Shown here piece by piece: positions 10,676 through 23,751 of a stretch of 64,000 bases of DNA (position 1 is the first letter of the stretch; every line of letters starts with the position of its first letter). The stretch is from Cyathus striatus (taxonomy: Eukaryota; Basidiomycota; Agaricomycetes; Agaricales; Nidulariaceae): NCBI GenBank assembly GCA_025738555.1, contig JAOVFP010000019.1, positions 310,001-374,000 of the forward strand, in the 5' to 3' direction. The translations under genes were made by a program, and so were the position numbers. The notes below the pieces were generated by a model. That model had not been told where the DNA came from and ran no database searches. It saw only the letters and a list, made by a program, of their open reading frames with translations.

Positions 10676-13315
10676 ATTGGTTATGTACTATCGTAGATTT
10701 TATACAAGCTTGAAATTCCACTTATAATGTATGTCACTCAAATTTTTTCTTACTCGAACTAGCATTGCCTTGAAAGCGGAACTACCTCTGAACTACTCAC
10801 TTCCCAGGCTACGGATTAGAAGCCATTCAGTCAGATGTAGCTAGGGAGTTTATACCAAATTCCCGCTACCTTTTAAGGTAGTAGGGTTATGTAGGGTGAT
10901 GAAAAACCAAATTTTGCAGAGTGAACACCTCCCATCAACCGGAGTTTAAACGAGTTCAAAATATCAGTCATTCCTGTATCCCAAATGCTCAGAGCTTCTT
11001 CTGCCTCACATGATGCATGATGTGTGTGAATCTAGCGTTTCCTAACAGTTTCTGAACTTTGCATCTGGACTAGGAAATACACCAGCCAGCCACAACATCA
11101 ATGTGAGGGTTGTCCTTCCACAAAGTTACCTCCTTTCTATTTCACCACACTACAAGTTCACTCGATAATACCAAGTCTTGACATCCCGGACTACACATAC
11201 GGACTGCCCTTTGAATGAGCACGAGAAGACTGCAATGCACACCAATTTGATGGCATGGAGCACCAAAATCTCGACCAAATCGCATTAGGTTCTGAAGATT
11301 CTCCTTCACATGCTGTATACTGGCAGTTTCAGTCAATGAAGACTAAGTACTAAAGATTGGTGGAGGAGAGAAGGGCTGTACACATTGGGTATTACAGAGG
11401 TAAGTGTTGTTTCCTCTTCATGTTGATGTACAGCTAAGTAGTGCTCTCATTGTTACTTCATGTACTAATGCCTCTTCTTCTCACAGAGTTATGTCAGGTC
11501 TTACTGTAGTGAGCAGGATGGGCTGAAGTAAACTCTTACACAATCATTGTTGTCCAAGGCCTATTCTGTGCCATGTCCCGCTATAACTTATGTACAACAG
11601 TCTGCCTCCAAACTGATCGCTCATAAGAGTAGAAACATGCACAGTGAACAACAGGAAGCTAAGACTCCCGGCATCACATCGTTGAAGTTCCTTTGTATTT
11701 TTTATTTTGCATCCTCACTTTCAAGTATTATGCTATATTTTCAGTTTTATATTATTGTGATGTTGCATTCGTACTTTACTCATGATAAAGTTGCTCCACT
11801 GTAAGTAACTGGTTGTGTAGTTGTCCTCCTGAATTGTTTCAATGTGATACATAGGCATGTGATCTTGTTTCGACAAGTTTTCTTTTTGCATTGCTGAAAT
11901 TTCATGCGATGTCCAGGGCCATTCTTGACAACAAATTTTATCTTTTCAGTTTTATACTGATTGGCCTTATTCATTGTGAAATAAAACCTAAGTATTTTGT
12001 CAGGCTCGGGCCATGTTGAGGTCGTGACAATAGTGAAATTATTGATAAGCACTATAGGTATTATTCTAAGGATTACTGGAATTGGACCAAGATCACTAAA
12101 ACAATCAATCAATTAGCAATAATTTTACATGTCATTTTTATGAAAATTTGTTCAAACCAGATGCAATATATCGTGATGTTTAAATATTAGAGAGAATTTC
12201 AGGTAGCGGGCCTTGCCGCTAGTCGGCCTTACTGATTTATTTGGTATGCTGCTAACCAACTGGGGATGCTTGAAAGGCACCATGGTCACAGCCACTCGCG
12301 TTCAGCAGCTCAGAAGCTTTTGAGCGGAGCAGGTGCAACACTAACTTGAATGCTACTCGATTGTAGCTTGAATGCCATTTGAAAGAAATATGCAAGGAAG
12401 ATTGGTCACTCAACTTGCACTGGAAAGATATAAGCGAAGTAAATGGTTCAGTTGTTCAGAATGCCAAGTCTCAGGAATAACCAAGGAGGTACCATCCAAG
12501 TTAACTAACATTCTACTTCATTTTGAACATTTCAAAATCCAAGCGACTCTTTATTATTTATCAAGTCCCTATAAACCAATTCTATATGCTTGTCGTAATG
12601 CTCTTCGTAACACCTCTTTCTTGGTTCTCTCATAATCTCTATATGTTATTAGCTTGCAAAGAAAAATGGTCTTACATATCCTTCTCATCTGGTATGGACG
12701 ATCGTGCTGCATTCCTTACTTTTCTCTTGCTGTTAACAGATCTTCGTATGTTTGATTATCATTTTGTTTCTCAACTTCCTTTTCTGCAATGATTCCACCT
12801 TACAGCACTTTTGCTTGATCTCTCTCCTAGTCGCAACAAACACTTCACACTCATCCTACCAAATTCTTGTTTGTCTATCGTGATCTTACAACGTTCTTTA
12901 GTATTGGTAGGTTTAAGCTATTCATCACTATTTGTTATTCTCACAATGAACAGTTCGCACTCATCCCTATCCACCTCGTACTCTCGTCCTTCCTAATCTC
13001 ATAACGTGTTTAGCATTGGTAAGTTTTATCTATTCGTCACTATTTATTGTTCTCACAACTTGTTACTTTTAGTCCAAACCAACAACGTAATGGCCGTATG
13101 TTTTTTCTCTTTTCAATTACAGTTTCGTGTACTTAATGTGTGTAATAGCCTATTCTCGTCTACCATCCAGTAAGCAATCGTATGACCTGCCGTGAATGAA
13201 TGAAAGCAGGGGCAGCCGCACGACGCGCAGTGTATCGAAATATGTGGCGGGGGAATCGCCGAAATATACGACACTGGGTCCTGTTGTAAGTCTTTAGTTG
13301 CTCCTTTGTGTTTCC
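10676..13315. other. No supported gene; decayed sequence with a diverged direct repeat
   Basis: No frame here shows a recognisable domain. A diverged direct repeat of about 120 bp is present at 12828-12945 and 12946-13065 (shared words TTCGCACTCATCC, AGTATTGGTA and TTATTGTTCTCACAA). The stretch 9200-9510 upstream is also non-coding. Confidence 0.5.
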
Positions 13316-13329
13316 TCTAAATCTTACTG

Positions 13330-13530
13330 AGACCAGTGAGTGCACGGACATTGAGCAAGAGGGGAAGGTAGCATACTGGGACTGCATGGAGACATTGAGC
13401 TTGAAGATGCCAAGCATGGAGACATTGGGCTGGAAGGGTAGCATACTGGGACCAAGATGTTGAGTGCAGAGATGTTGAGCTCGAAGACGTTGAGCATGGA
13501 GACGTTGAGCTGGGGGAGTAGCATTCCAGG
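13330..13530. repeat. GAGACGTTGAGC minisatellite
   Basis: Short degenerate units of about 15 bp (GGAGACATTGAGCTTGAAGA and variants) alternate with copies of GTAGCATACTGGGAC. The repeats keep frames open on the minus strand (13160-13646), which I do not regard as genes. Confidence 0.65.
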
Positions 13531-13784
13531 ACCCGTGCTTCAGAGCACCATTCCACAACAGTAATTCGGACACGGAGCGACACTTTACGCTCCGAGGATT
13601 CAAATGCAATGGAAAAGCTATAGCGACGATGCATATTTATTCGCATACCCGGGAGCGTTATTACAAGAACAGTGGAGCGAAATGGGGCAGTTCAGGATAC
13701 CTTCGAATGGACTTCAACAATGATTGTGATCAGCTTTGAAGATAGTTTGTAATATAATATAGTTTGTAGACCATCGTTTAATGT

Positions 13785-13920
13785 ACATATATCTTGTTGT
13801 ATATCTTGGTAATATGGGTAGGATGGGAGTAGAGTTGTATACTATCTATTATTGTACATATATCTTATTGTATAACCTTGTAATATGGATATGAAAGGGA
13901 ATGGAATTATATATTGCTCA
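13785..13920. repeat. Two-copy direct repeat of about 70 bp
   Basis: TGTACATATATCTTGTTGTA and the following 50 bp recur once with substitutions. Non-coding, AT-rich. Confidence 0.6.
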
Positions 13921-14039
13921 AGGTATTTTACTGTTCACACTCAAGATATATATAACAGTTAACTACATTACCGAAATATACTATAGATGAGTGTGAGCGT
14001 GATACATATCATTCATGTTCACGCCAGCAATCTCATTTA

Positions 14040-14830
14040 AAGGTTGGATATCGTTATTAAATATACTAATACAACTATCTAAGGCGGTCAGAATGTAGGG
14101 TAACATAAGGATATATCCAAACCAGTGTGGGGTATGTGGTTGGTGGCTGTAATGCTCATGACACAAATCCAAGTTAAACATATCCACCAAATGTGTCTGA
14201 CACTGCATAATGGTTGGATATCGCTATTAAATATTCTATTAAAACTATCTAGGACAGTCGGAAGGTAGGGTAACACAGGTACATATAAAAACCAGTGTGG
14301 GGTATGCGGTTGGTAGCTGAAAGTACTTATAATGCTCATAACACAAATCTAAGTTAAAGATGCTCACCAAATGTGTCTGACACTGCGTAAATGTTGGATA
14401 TTGTTATTAAATATACTATTGCAACTATCTAAGATGGTTGGAAGGTAGGATAATGTAGATATGTATGCAAACCAGTGTGGGTTATGTGGTTTGTGGCTAT
14501 TAGATACTTGTGTTCATAACACAAATCCAAGTCAAACATGTTCACCAAATGTGTCTGACACTGCATAAAGTTGGATATCATTATTAAATATACTATTGCC
14601 ACTATCTAAGACGGTCGGAAGGTAGGGTAACATATACAAATCGGTGTGCGGCATGCGCTTGGTGGCTATTAGATACTTATAGTGCTCGTAACACAGATCC
14701 TGGTTAAACACGTTCACCAAATGTGTCCGACACTTCATAAAGGCTGGATATCATCATTAAATATAATATTGCATCTATCTAAGATGGTAGGAAAGTAAGG
14801 TATTATAGGTATCTATACAAACCTAATGCT
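14040..14830. repeat. Tandem array, period about 175 bp, four and a half copies
   Basis: Each unit starts near GGTTGGATATCRTTATTAAA and ends near AATGTGTCTGACACTGCATA. Units begin at about 14043, 14212, 14392, 14569 and 14742. Divergence between units is moderate and includes small indels. The word GTGTCTGACAC inside each unit is itself near-palindromic. Short minus-strand frames across it are repeat artefacts. Confidence 0.85.
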
Positions 14831-15179
14831 CGTGGATTTCAAAAACATTACTACTATTATATAGTCTTGGTATAAATCTAGGGAGAAGTCTACAAGAAAT
14901 GGGGGTTACTACTATAACTACTCCAATATATATGGTTCTGGTAACTACAAGAGAAACATCGAAGCAGTGTATCGTCTATAAAATGAGAAGGGGTTGCGGC
15001 CGAATGATATTACTAAGCAATAAACTGAGCGTTAATTATGGCATCTCGGTGCTCTAATTCCTGACTCATGAAAGGGGTGAAAATGAATGTGATTTTAGAT
15101 GCACTGAGACCCCTTCGATATGTTTGACCGACCTATAAACCTCCATATACTGACCTCTCCAGCACTGGGGCTCAATCTT

Positions 15180-16080
15180 ACATTTTATGCTTAGAGGGAA
15201 AAACGTACAGAAGGTATTTGTATTTGTGAGTGTCGTATGATTGTAGGAGATGATTAAAACTTACAAGTCGAGTGATGGTCGAGCGAGTACAAGAGACACA
15301 GCAAAGCAGAGTCTCATCTATAGAATGTGAAGAGGTCAATTGCTCATCTTATGCTTGGAGGGAAAATACGTATGCTGTCAAGTATCAGGGGGGTCGAAAT
15401 ATACCCACACATCTTTGCTATATTTTCGATTTTAGTAATGTCATATGATGGCGAAGACAATAAAAATGTACAACTGATTAAAACTTACAAGTTGAGCGAT
15501 AGTCGAGTGAGTACAAGAGACACAGCGAAGCAGAGTCTCATCTATAGAATGTGAAGAGGTCAATTGTTCATCTTATGCTTGGAGGGAAAATACATATGCT
15601 GTCAAGTATCAGGGGGGTCAAAATATACCCACATATCGTTGCTATATTTTTTATTTTAAGTAATGTCATACACTGGCGAAGACAATAAAAACGTACAAGT
15701 TGTTACAAGAGTAAATCAGAATCTATAAAACGAAATGTCAATCGTACGTCTTATGCTTGGAGGGAAAAAAAACATACACTGTCAAGTATCAGCGAGTCCA
15801 ACCTATAAAATGACATGGGGTCAATCATACCCTTATGCTTGGAGGGAAATACATACCCTGTCAAGTACAAGGAGTGAAATAAAAGATAAATGAGGCTCTA
15901 TAACATGAGATGGGGTCAATGATACATCTTAAGCTTGGAGGGAAAATCATATGCTGTCAAGTATCAGGGGTGAAGATACTCTTACATCTCTGCTATAATC
16001 TCAATTTCAAGTTACGTCGTATGCTGGAGAAAACGATAAAAACTTACAAGTTGTCACAAGGAAAAGGAGTCTCAGAGATA
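15180..16080. repeat. Tandem array built on TCTTATGCTTGGAGGGAAAA, longest unit about 220 bp
   Basis: Two long units (about 15330-15555 and 15556-15735) and several shortened ones repeat TTATGCTTGGAGGGAAAA, TGCTGTCAAGTATCAGGGG and GAAGCAGAGTCTCATCTATA. Later units lose internal segments. No coding function is visible. Confidence 0.8.
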
Positions 16081-16817
16081 GAAAGATGAGAGCGAGAGGA
16101 TAAAAGGGGAGAATGGGGGGCAAGATGACCAAACTATGGAACACAATATTTTATTACGTTTCCGCTACTTAGATCTGCGATCCTTTGGAAAGGATTTGTA
16201 AGATCTCGATTAAAGAATCAGGGCGGCCGGCATTCCATGTGTTCAGAATACAAATCATGGCGGCCATTGTTTCATATGCTCAGATCTTGATTTATTCGAT
16301 TATGATCGAATATAAACGATGTCCGAAATAAGGCTATGCTGTGTTTGTTCAACTTCGTCTATGTAAATAAAACAACGAATGAAGTTATTTGTGAACAACA
16401 TTTTTTCATGACATTTCTTATCATGCTTTCCTCTATCTATAGTTCAATGTCTTCTCCATTATCCTCTTCTTCCAAACCAAAGACCAGGAGCTCCGCATCG
16501 AATATTGGCGGGGGAGTGCCTGTTCAAAGGTCTTCCAGGCTGGGTTCACGCCCCTTTACTATGAACACATCCCTCCTGAATCAACGAAAAAAGAAAAAAG
16601 TTGCGAATTCAGATGAGATTTCTCCTGTGGTGGTGGTAAGTCTTTAGTCTGTTAAATCGGCATTATGTTGTAACTGGGGGATTAGATGATATCCAGAATA
16701 GTTTCAGATAATCCACTGACTCCTTCATCAAGTGAAAAGCCTAGTAATGATGAGAATGATTCCGGTATGTATTCGTATTCAGTTTCATTTCTTAAATTAA
16801 CATCTCTAATATTTTAG

Positions 16818-17951
16818 ACGTGCGAGGACTTATGACTGTCGACGAGCGGTTACCGGTTCCGCATACTGTAGGTTATATGTCGACACCTGTGCCTCATGAG
16901 ACCCTAGTAGAGGACCATATGTGCCACAATCTACAGGCTCCTTCGGTGGGCGAGATTCCCACTGACGATAATAATAATCCCGGTAAATGTTTATGTATAT
17001 TTCATAGTATAAATTAATATTCTCCTGCATCTTAGACGTCAGAGGCCTTATGCCTGTTGACAAGCAGTCACCAGTTATCGCTAAGCCACAAATGCATCCC
17101 ATTGATCAGGGGATGACATCAGGTAAGCATGACTCGTACATGTATTACCCTAGCCCCAATTAATATTACCATGTACTGTAGATTCTACATCGATGCCTGT
17201 TACCCAAGAGTCTCCAGTAGAGGAGAACCATATGTGTGACAATGTATGGACTCCTTCAGTGGGCAAAAATCCCACTGACTACGATAATAATTCCAGTAAG
17301 TGTCTATATTCACTTTCATGATATGAGTTAATGTTCCCTGGTATATTAGACGTCACAGGCCTTATACCGATTGACAAGCAGCTGCCAGTTATCACTGAGC
17401 TACATATGAACGTCGATCAGGGGATGACAGTGAGTAAAAATCCCACTGAAAATGATAATAATTCCGGTTAGTGTTTATATTCACTTTCATAGCATAAATT
17501 AATATTCTCTGGTATCTTAGACGTCCGAGGTTTCATACTGGTTGATGAGCAGCCACTGGCTATCATTGAGCTACAAATGAACGTCGATCAGGGGATGGCA
17601 GTGAGTGAAAATCCCACTGACGATGATAATAATTCCAGTTAGTGTTTATATTCACTTTCATAGCATAAATTAATATTCTCTGGTATCTTAGACGTCAGAG
17701 GTTTTATACTGGTTGATGAGCAGTCGCCGGTTATCACTGAGCCACAAGTGCATCCTGTTGATCAGGGGATGACATCAGGTAAGCATGACTCGCACATTTA
17801 TTACCCTAGCACTAATTAATGTTACCACATACTGTAGATTCTATGTTGATGCATGTTTCCCATGAGCCACTAATAGAGGAGGACCGTATGTTGGCTCACG
17901 TCGATGAGGAATATGCTCCCTCCGACACCCTAACTATGCTCATCAATGAGC
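16818..17951 (+). repeat. Tandem exon-intron modules (87-bp and 114-bp exons, 59- and 54-bp introns)
   Basis: Exon A (17036-17122 and 17692-17778, 87 bp each) alternates with exon B (17182-17295, 114 bp; a longer version starts at 17838). Two fused A-B exons (17350-17466 and 17521-17637, 117 bp each) lack the intervening intron. A-to-B introns are 59 bp and B-to-A introns 54 bp at every occurrence. All exons are multiples of three with phase-1 borders, so every duplication preserves the frame. Confidence 0.75.
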
Positions 17952-18159
17952 ATACATCAGTTAACACTGAGTCTAATACTACACATGAGCTACTTGTAAC
18001 TTTTGTGGGAACACATCATTTATTACCACTTCAGACAAAGATACCGCATTGGATATCAATGGAATACCAACGCTGCTAGAGCCCATTAGTGAGGGTATGG
18101 AATCAGGTAAGCTTTAATAATATATTCACCTTGTAGTAATAATTTATGTTGGCGCATAC

Positions 18160-18660
18160 TAGCGTGTGGACACAGCCTTTCAAAGCCTGCTGACCAATTA
18201 ATGATGCCTGGGGGAGTACAAATGTGTATGCCAACTCCACTGAGCGGTCTCTGTAAGCATAAAACTTGTATTCATTTCTATAGCTTCAACTAATTTCGGT
18301 GCGTTCTGTAGTCTATACATTTCCTACTCTGCCTCCAATGGGAGACTATGATCTTCCAAAGCCTACTGGCGAGGGGATGACATTAGGTAAGAATATTTCG
18401 CATATTTATTCTCCTAGCACCTATTAGTTTATCACCGTTCCAGATACGTATTCCGCACTGGATATCAATGGGCTACAAACGTGTACGCCAGCTCCACTGG
18501 AACATCACTGTAAGCATAAAATACATATTCATTTCTGTAGCGTCAGCTAATGGTGACACGTACTGCAGGCTATACATTTTCAACTGTTCCTACAATGATG
18601 GACTACGGTCTACCAAAGCCTATTGAAGAGGGGATCGCATTAGGTAAGAATAAGTCGTGT
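18160..18660 (+). repeat. Second exon-module pair in the same gene
   Basis: Two copies each of an exon ending PTPLSGLC/PAPLEHHC (donor GTAAGCATAAAA) and an exon beginning YTFPTLPPMGDYD/YTFSTVPTMMDYG and ending at a GTAAGAAT donor. Copies differ by substitutions but keep borders and intron lengths. Confidence 0.6.
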
Positions 18661-20109
18661 ATTATATTCCTAGCAGTTAGTAATGTTCGCACCACATTGT
18701 AAGACGATGGAGACCTTTGGACGTTCGAAGATGCGAAGTCATCCTCAATTAAGCGTTATGTCGATATTGATAGTATGCAGGAACAACTTACAGGTGAGTT
18801 TACATTACAGCTCGATCTAACATATAACATTTAACAATATATAGATGTCACATCTGATTCGCTCATAAGCAGTTTTTCAGGAAATCCTACCCAAACGCCA
18901 GATGTCCCGTCACCGTGGACTTCTTTCCTGTGAAGAGAGATGAAGATTTTCCTTGAACTGCAAGTTCCCCTTTCTAATCACGCCGACAAAACAAAATACA
19001 TCTATGGAGAGAGCTTGATAAGCTCTAGGAAGAAATACAAATCAAATATTAAGAAAGACAATAACGAAAACGATGATATGGAAAAGGCTGTAGAAAACCA
19101 GAGTTGTCTATTTATCGGTAAGTGATCTATACCTAAAGTTTTATTTATTTTTATTTCGCATGTAGCTCCAGATATGGAAAAGAGTCGAACAAAATTGCTG
19201 TTTTCACAGTCTGATGGAATACGCACTGGGGGCAGGAAGTTTAAATTGAGGGATAATATTGAAGATTCTGCAAAGCCTGCTGCAAGTGAGTCGATATATG
19301 TCTTTTACAAACTGCAGCTATTAACATTAAATATTCGGACGAAGTCGATACATTTATGAAGAATGGCCCTCACACACTATCAAACGCCACTCGCAAGATG
19401 GGGTACAACGGAAGCCGTATGCTGGCAGCTCTAGGGTATACTGATCGCCTTGTCGCACTTGAGTGCCTTACGACCGATTTTGGAAACACTACTTGCATTA
19501 AACACCAGCATGAACATCACAGCAAACAGGATAGTTCAGTTACATCGGGTGAGTTCCATGTCGATGGTGTTCCTGGTCCTCGCACAATCTCAAAATCTAA
19601 AGCAACAAATAATAAGAATAGATCAAGAATCTATAACCTAGAAAATGCCGATTTCTTGGACTGTGGATGCACTGTCAAGTCAGCGTTGACAGAGCTCCTT
19701 TGGATAAATACATGGAACATTAGAGGTCTGGTAGAAAGTACGAGTCTCCCCTGTCAAAAATCGCATGGATTTAAACTGACTTATGTTTAGATCAAATGAT
19801 TACGGAACCAATGATACCACCAAAGGACTTGTTTGGGTTTTGACGCCGTGACATCGTGGCTCAAAATATTCAGAAGGAGACCTTGCTGAATATTGACGAT
19901 TATTATACTGGTAACATTAATATTACGTTTGATCAGAATGAGGAGAGGAGACAAATGCTTATGGTGACATGCAATATTGCACATCTTAATGAGTTAGGGG
20001 AGAAAAATAATCGTTCTCACTGATTTTTATTGTTAAAGATTCCTGCTGAAGGTTACGACGAAGTGTTGTCACAAATGAATAGCTAATCTTTAACTTTAAT
20101 CCAATTTAC

Positions 20110-22250
20110 TTTATACTATAATTACCAACATAATAAATGTTCCCATAGCTCTTCGCCGTCTCTTTTAATGTCAATCACAGCCAATCAAACGAATGACTTC
20201 TCACTCACAATTATTTCAGGTTGGGACATTTACAAGAGTAATCATTGTCCTCGATGTGGCTAAGGGTAGATACAATAACTCCACAATATTCGTTCTCAAT
20301 TATATTTGATCGTGAAATATTCACAAGAGTAATTCATCGTCCTCGATACAGCCAAACGTCATGACATCATCACAACATTGCGTGCATCTATTTTAAGAAA
20401 ACATACCATCGCATCAAAACTAACCCGATTTGGGTAAATCCAGTCACTCATCATCATCTCGTTCGATTTCCACAATATCGAACGTATCGCTAAAAAATAA
20501 CCTACGTCTTCCCATTCATGAGCATGTAATTGTGTGGCACTAACAATAATTCAATGCAATAAGCCTGCGTTCATGTAAATTCCCACGCTTTGACAGCACT
20601 AGCTAACATCACAATTGCAATATTACAAAGTGGTGATAATATCATGGCATTCAACAGCTGCATAAGACATGACTAAATGTTGTGGAATGGACACAACATT
20701 GCGTGCATCTATTTTTAGAAACATACCCACACATCAAAACAAATCCCATTAAGGTAGATCCCATCACTCATCACCATCTCGTTCGATTTCCCTGATATAT
20801 AATGTATTTCTATAAAATATTCTGTGTCTTCCCATTCATGAATGTATAATTCTGAGGCGCTAACAATAATTCAATGCAGTAAGCCTATGTTCATGTTAAT
20901 TCCCACGCTTCGACAGTGCCAGCTAACATCATAATTGCAATATTATCAAGTAGTGATAATATCACATCATTCAACAGCTGCATAAGACGCGACCACACAT
21001 TGTGGAATTGACACAACATTGTGTGCATCTATTTTAAGAAACATACCCTCCCATCAAAACAAATCCGATTAAGGTAGATCCCATCACTAATCACATCTCG
21101 ATCGATTTCCACGATATATAACGTATTTCTGGAGGGTATCCTGCGTCTTCCCATTCATGAAAGTGTAATTCTGAGGTGCTAATAATAATTCAATGCAATG
21201 AGCTTGCATTCATGTAAATTCCCACGCTTAGACAGTGCTAGCTAACATCATAATTGCAATATTATCAAGTGGTGATAATATCACACCATTCAACAGCTGC
21301 ATAAGACGCGACTAAGTGTTGTGAAATGGGTACAACATTGTGTGCATCTACTTTATGAAAACATACTAACTGATCAAAACATACCAATTTGGATCAATCC
21401 CATCACTCTACACCATATCGTTTAATATCCACGACATTCACAATTAGATCAGGTCGTGATATTTTCACGAGATTAATTTATCGTCCTGGACGTGGCTAAA
21501 CATCGTGACATCATCACAACATTGTGTACATCTATTTTTTTGAATACATACCAACCCATCAAAACAATCCCGATTTGGGCAGATCCCATCACTCTATGCC
21601 TTCTCGTTTTATTTCAACAACATCTGACTTAATTCTAAAATGTATCCTTTGTATTTTTAACCATGTACGTACCATTCTGAGACGCATCACATATGCAATA
21701 TGTCTGCCCTGTTCCCAGAGAAATTCCCACACACAGACAGTACTACTATAGATCTAAACTGCAAAATTATGAAGTAGTGACAATATCACGCCATTCAATA
21801 GCAGTGTAAGACACGACTAAATGTTGTGAAATAAGCACCAAATTTCGTCATGACGTAATTTAAAAGTGTTGTAGGACCCGACTAAATGCCGTGATAATAT
21901 CGCAACCTTAAACCTGTCATTTGTTTTTAGAAATCATTCTAACCGAAGAGAAGAAACTCAATTTGGGTTGATCCCTTCACGATTCACCATTTTGTGTTTG
22001 TTACACAACATCTAACGTATTGTTCTATGCATTTAGGAAAGCGACGAGTTGAAATCCTGAAACATCAAAAGAAGTGCAATACATCAACATGATGCCCAGA
22101 TGAATTTCCACCACCAACCTCTTTCTGTTGATGTATTAATTACAAAATAATTATGTAGTGTTAATCACACCCCATCAAAGATTTGACTACAACATGACCA
22201 AAAGTAGTGGTATTATCACAACATTGCGCGAATCTTTTCTAGGGTACATG
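20110..22250. repeat. Satellite-like array with a 320-bp unit
   Basis: Units starting at CACAACATTGCGTGCATCTA recur at about 20369, 20691, 21011 and 21331, giving spacings of 322, 320 and 320 bp. A shorter interval leads to 21516, and degenerate material continues to about 22250. Each unit carries the palindrome GTGATAATATCAC, TTCCCATTCATG and GCAATATTA. No coding potential. The first part (20110-20368) is a degenerate partial unit. Confidence 0.8.
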
Positions 22251-22402
22251 TCAACAGACACAAACAATTTTTATTTGGGTAGTCTTTACTCATCCTCCCA
22301 TATCTAAGTGGTGGTTATTTAACATCATAGTTTTGATCTGGTGACCGGCTACATTCGTGATGTGAAGCCTAACACCAATATGGTACCCCATGTAAGTGAA
22401 TA

Positions 22403-22714
22403 GTGTACCCTTCTAATCGTAAAATTGGAACCCCTCTGGAACACTACCCACCCCGGACCATGTGCCAGTGCATGCCACCATCAATGCACAGAAAGGAATT
22501 GAGATGTCCACAGATTCATATGAGGATGGCCAGAACCTCCAAAGAACTATTGATGAATCACTACAACCAAATACATGGGCCATTAGCACAAGCACTCATG
22601 ATTACAACATTCTACCTCTCCAACTGCAGGGAAAAGTGCACAGTTGTTCCTCTGCATTTCCATGCATGGGAATACACAGAGATTGAGGCAGGTTTTGTGG
22701 CAAATATCAGTTAA
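22403..22714 (+). other. Short open frame without recognisable family
   Basis: A 103-codon frame begins MYPSNRKIGTPLEHYPPRTM; two other frames are also open here. It lies alone between a satellite-like array and a small inverted-repeat element. There is no supporting intron, motif or partner, so I would not treat it as a gene. It is recorded because the stretch 22251-22800 holds nothing else. Confidence 0.15.
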
Positions 22715-22805
22715 AGCTATTTGCATTGTCACAGGAACTTGAAGTAGACTGTTTCCACAATTGAAACCATCACTGGCATATTCTCTGTATTCCCTCTTCT
22801 TGTAT

Positions 22806-23747
22806 TACATGTGGGTACCAAAAGTGATGGCAGTTCCCACACTTTAGGAGAATAACATATTGTATTATTTTGAGTCTAGCTTATCACCCATTGCTTGAAA
22901 TATTTTGTAACTTTTTATATATGTTGACCATTGGTTTATGCATAGGAATGCAAATTTTCGGCATCATACGACTATTCAATAGTGTTTTATAAGGTATTTA
23001 TATATAAATATGCACTCTCATTCTGTAACACATCAATTGAATTATATAATTTGTTGATGGTTTCAGAATGCTAAAATTCTTGTCTAAACTATAGTATACA
23101 TACTCTATAATCTATATCCAAAGTTATATAAATGTACTCCCATTCAACTATGAGAAATATGAGGATTAATATTCATCACACTGAATTAGCTTGTGTGGTT
23201 CATTCTCTGCTACAGAATACTACCAACCAACTGAAACAATAATAGCTTTTCTGCACTCCATTTTTCTACAGCAATATTTTTACATATATTAGTGAAGTAC
23301 CATCCTATTTTAATCATCTATAAATAAAATATAACAATATTTCTGAATTTTACAGAATTGAAAATAAGGAAGGTTTATTTTAATAGCACCATATCTTTTT
23401 GCTGGAATGTCCTTTGTATTTTATATTTTTATATTATGTATATTTTGTTCAGAAGTCCACATTTCCATAATATCTTAATGACAATCCTACCATAGAGACT
23501 TCTATGAGTAAATTAGTAAGGCATATCATACACATATAGTTTATGAGTTGAAACAAGCATATCACAACATGAAATTACATTAACAGTTTTCAAATTTGCA
23601 ATCCAGTAACCACCACTATCTATTACATATACCCAAATTTAAAACGAAATCGAAGCAATTTTGAATGTGTGATACTAAAAATAATGTAATGGACTATTCT
23701 TCTAAAGTGTGGGAGCTGCCATCACTTTTGGTACCCACGTGTACATG
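22806..23747. mobile_element. Small inverted-repeat element (about 940 bp)
   Basis: The left end at about 22808, GTGGGTACCAAAAGTGATGG, and the following 25 bp are matched by the reverse complement of 23697-23742. Homology between the arms fades inward. The interior is AT-rich without a frame. No certain target duplication was found. E3 is inserted 4 bp beyond its right end. Confidence 0.5.
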
Positions 23748-23751
23748 GTCA

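Larger units (their letters stand above)
16447..20023 (+). pseudogene. Unrecognised multi-exon gene built of duplicated exon modules; 3' part shows at least one nonsense codon
   Basis: A candidate start at 16447 gives a Ser-rich N-terminus (MSSPLSSSSKPKTRSSASNI) with a basic QRKKKKVAN patch. It is followed by about fifteen small exons separated by GT-AG introns of 54-59 bp, almost all in phase 1. Exon repeats encode DVRGLMPVDKQSPVI...HPIDQGMTS and DSTSMPVTQESPVEE...PTDYDNNS, acidic and Pro/Ser-rich. Later parts read LSNATRKMGYNGSRMLAALG, SRIYNLENADFLDCGC and RRDIVAQNIQKETLLNIDDY. Near 19842 a TGA interrupts DLFGF/RRDIV. Splicing of the exon at 17838 could not be closed in frame. I do not recognise the product; the modular acidic region could be a disordered spacer. 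It may be a transposon passenger or a host gene. Confidence 0.45.

Noticed and set aside
13160..13646. Minus-strand frames of 109-149 codons
   Set aside because: They cross a GAGACGTTGAGC minisatellite and show no domain.
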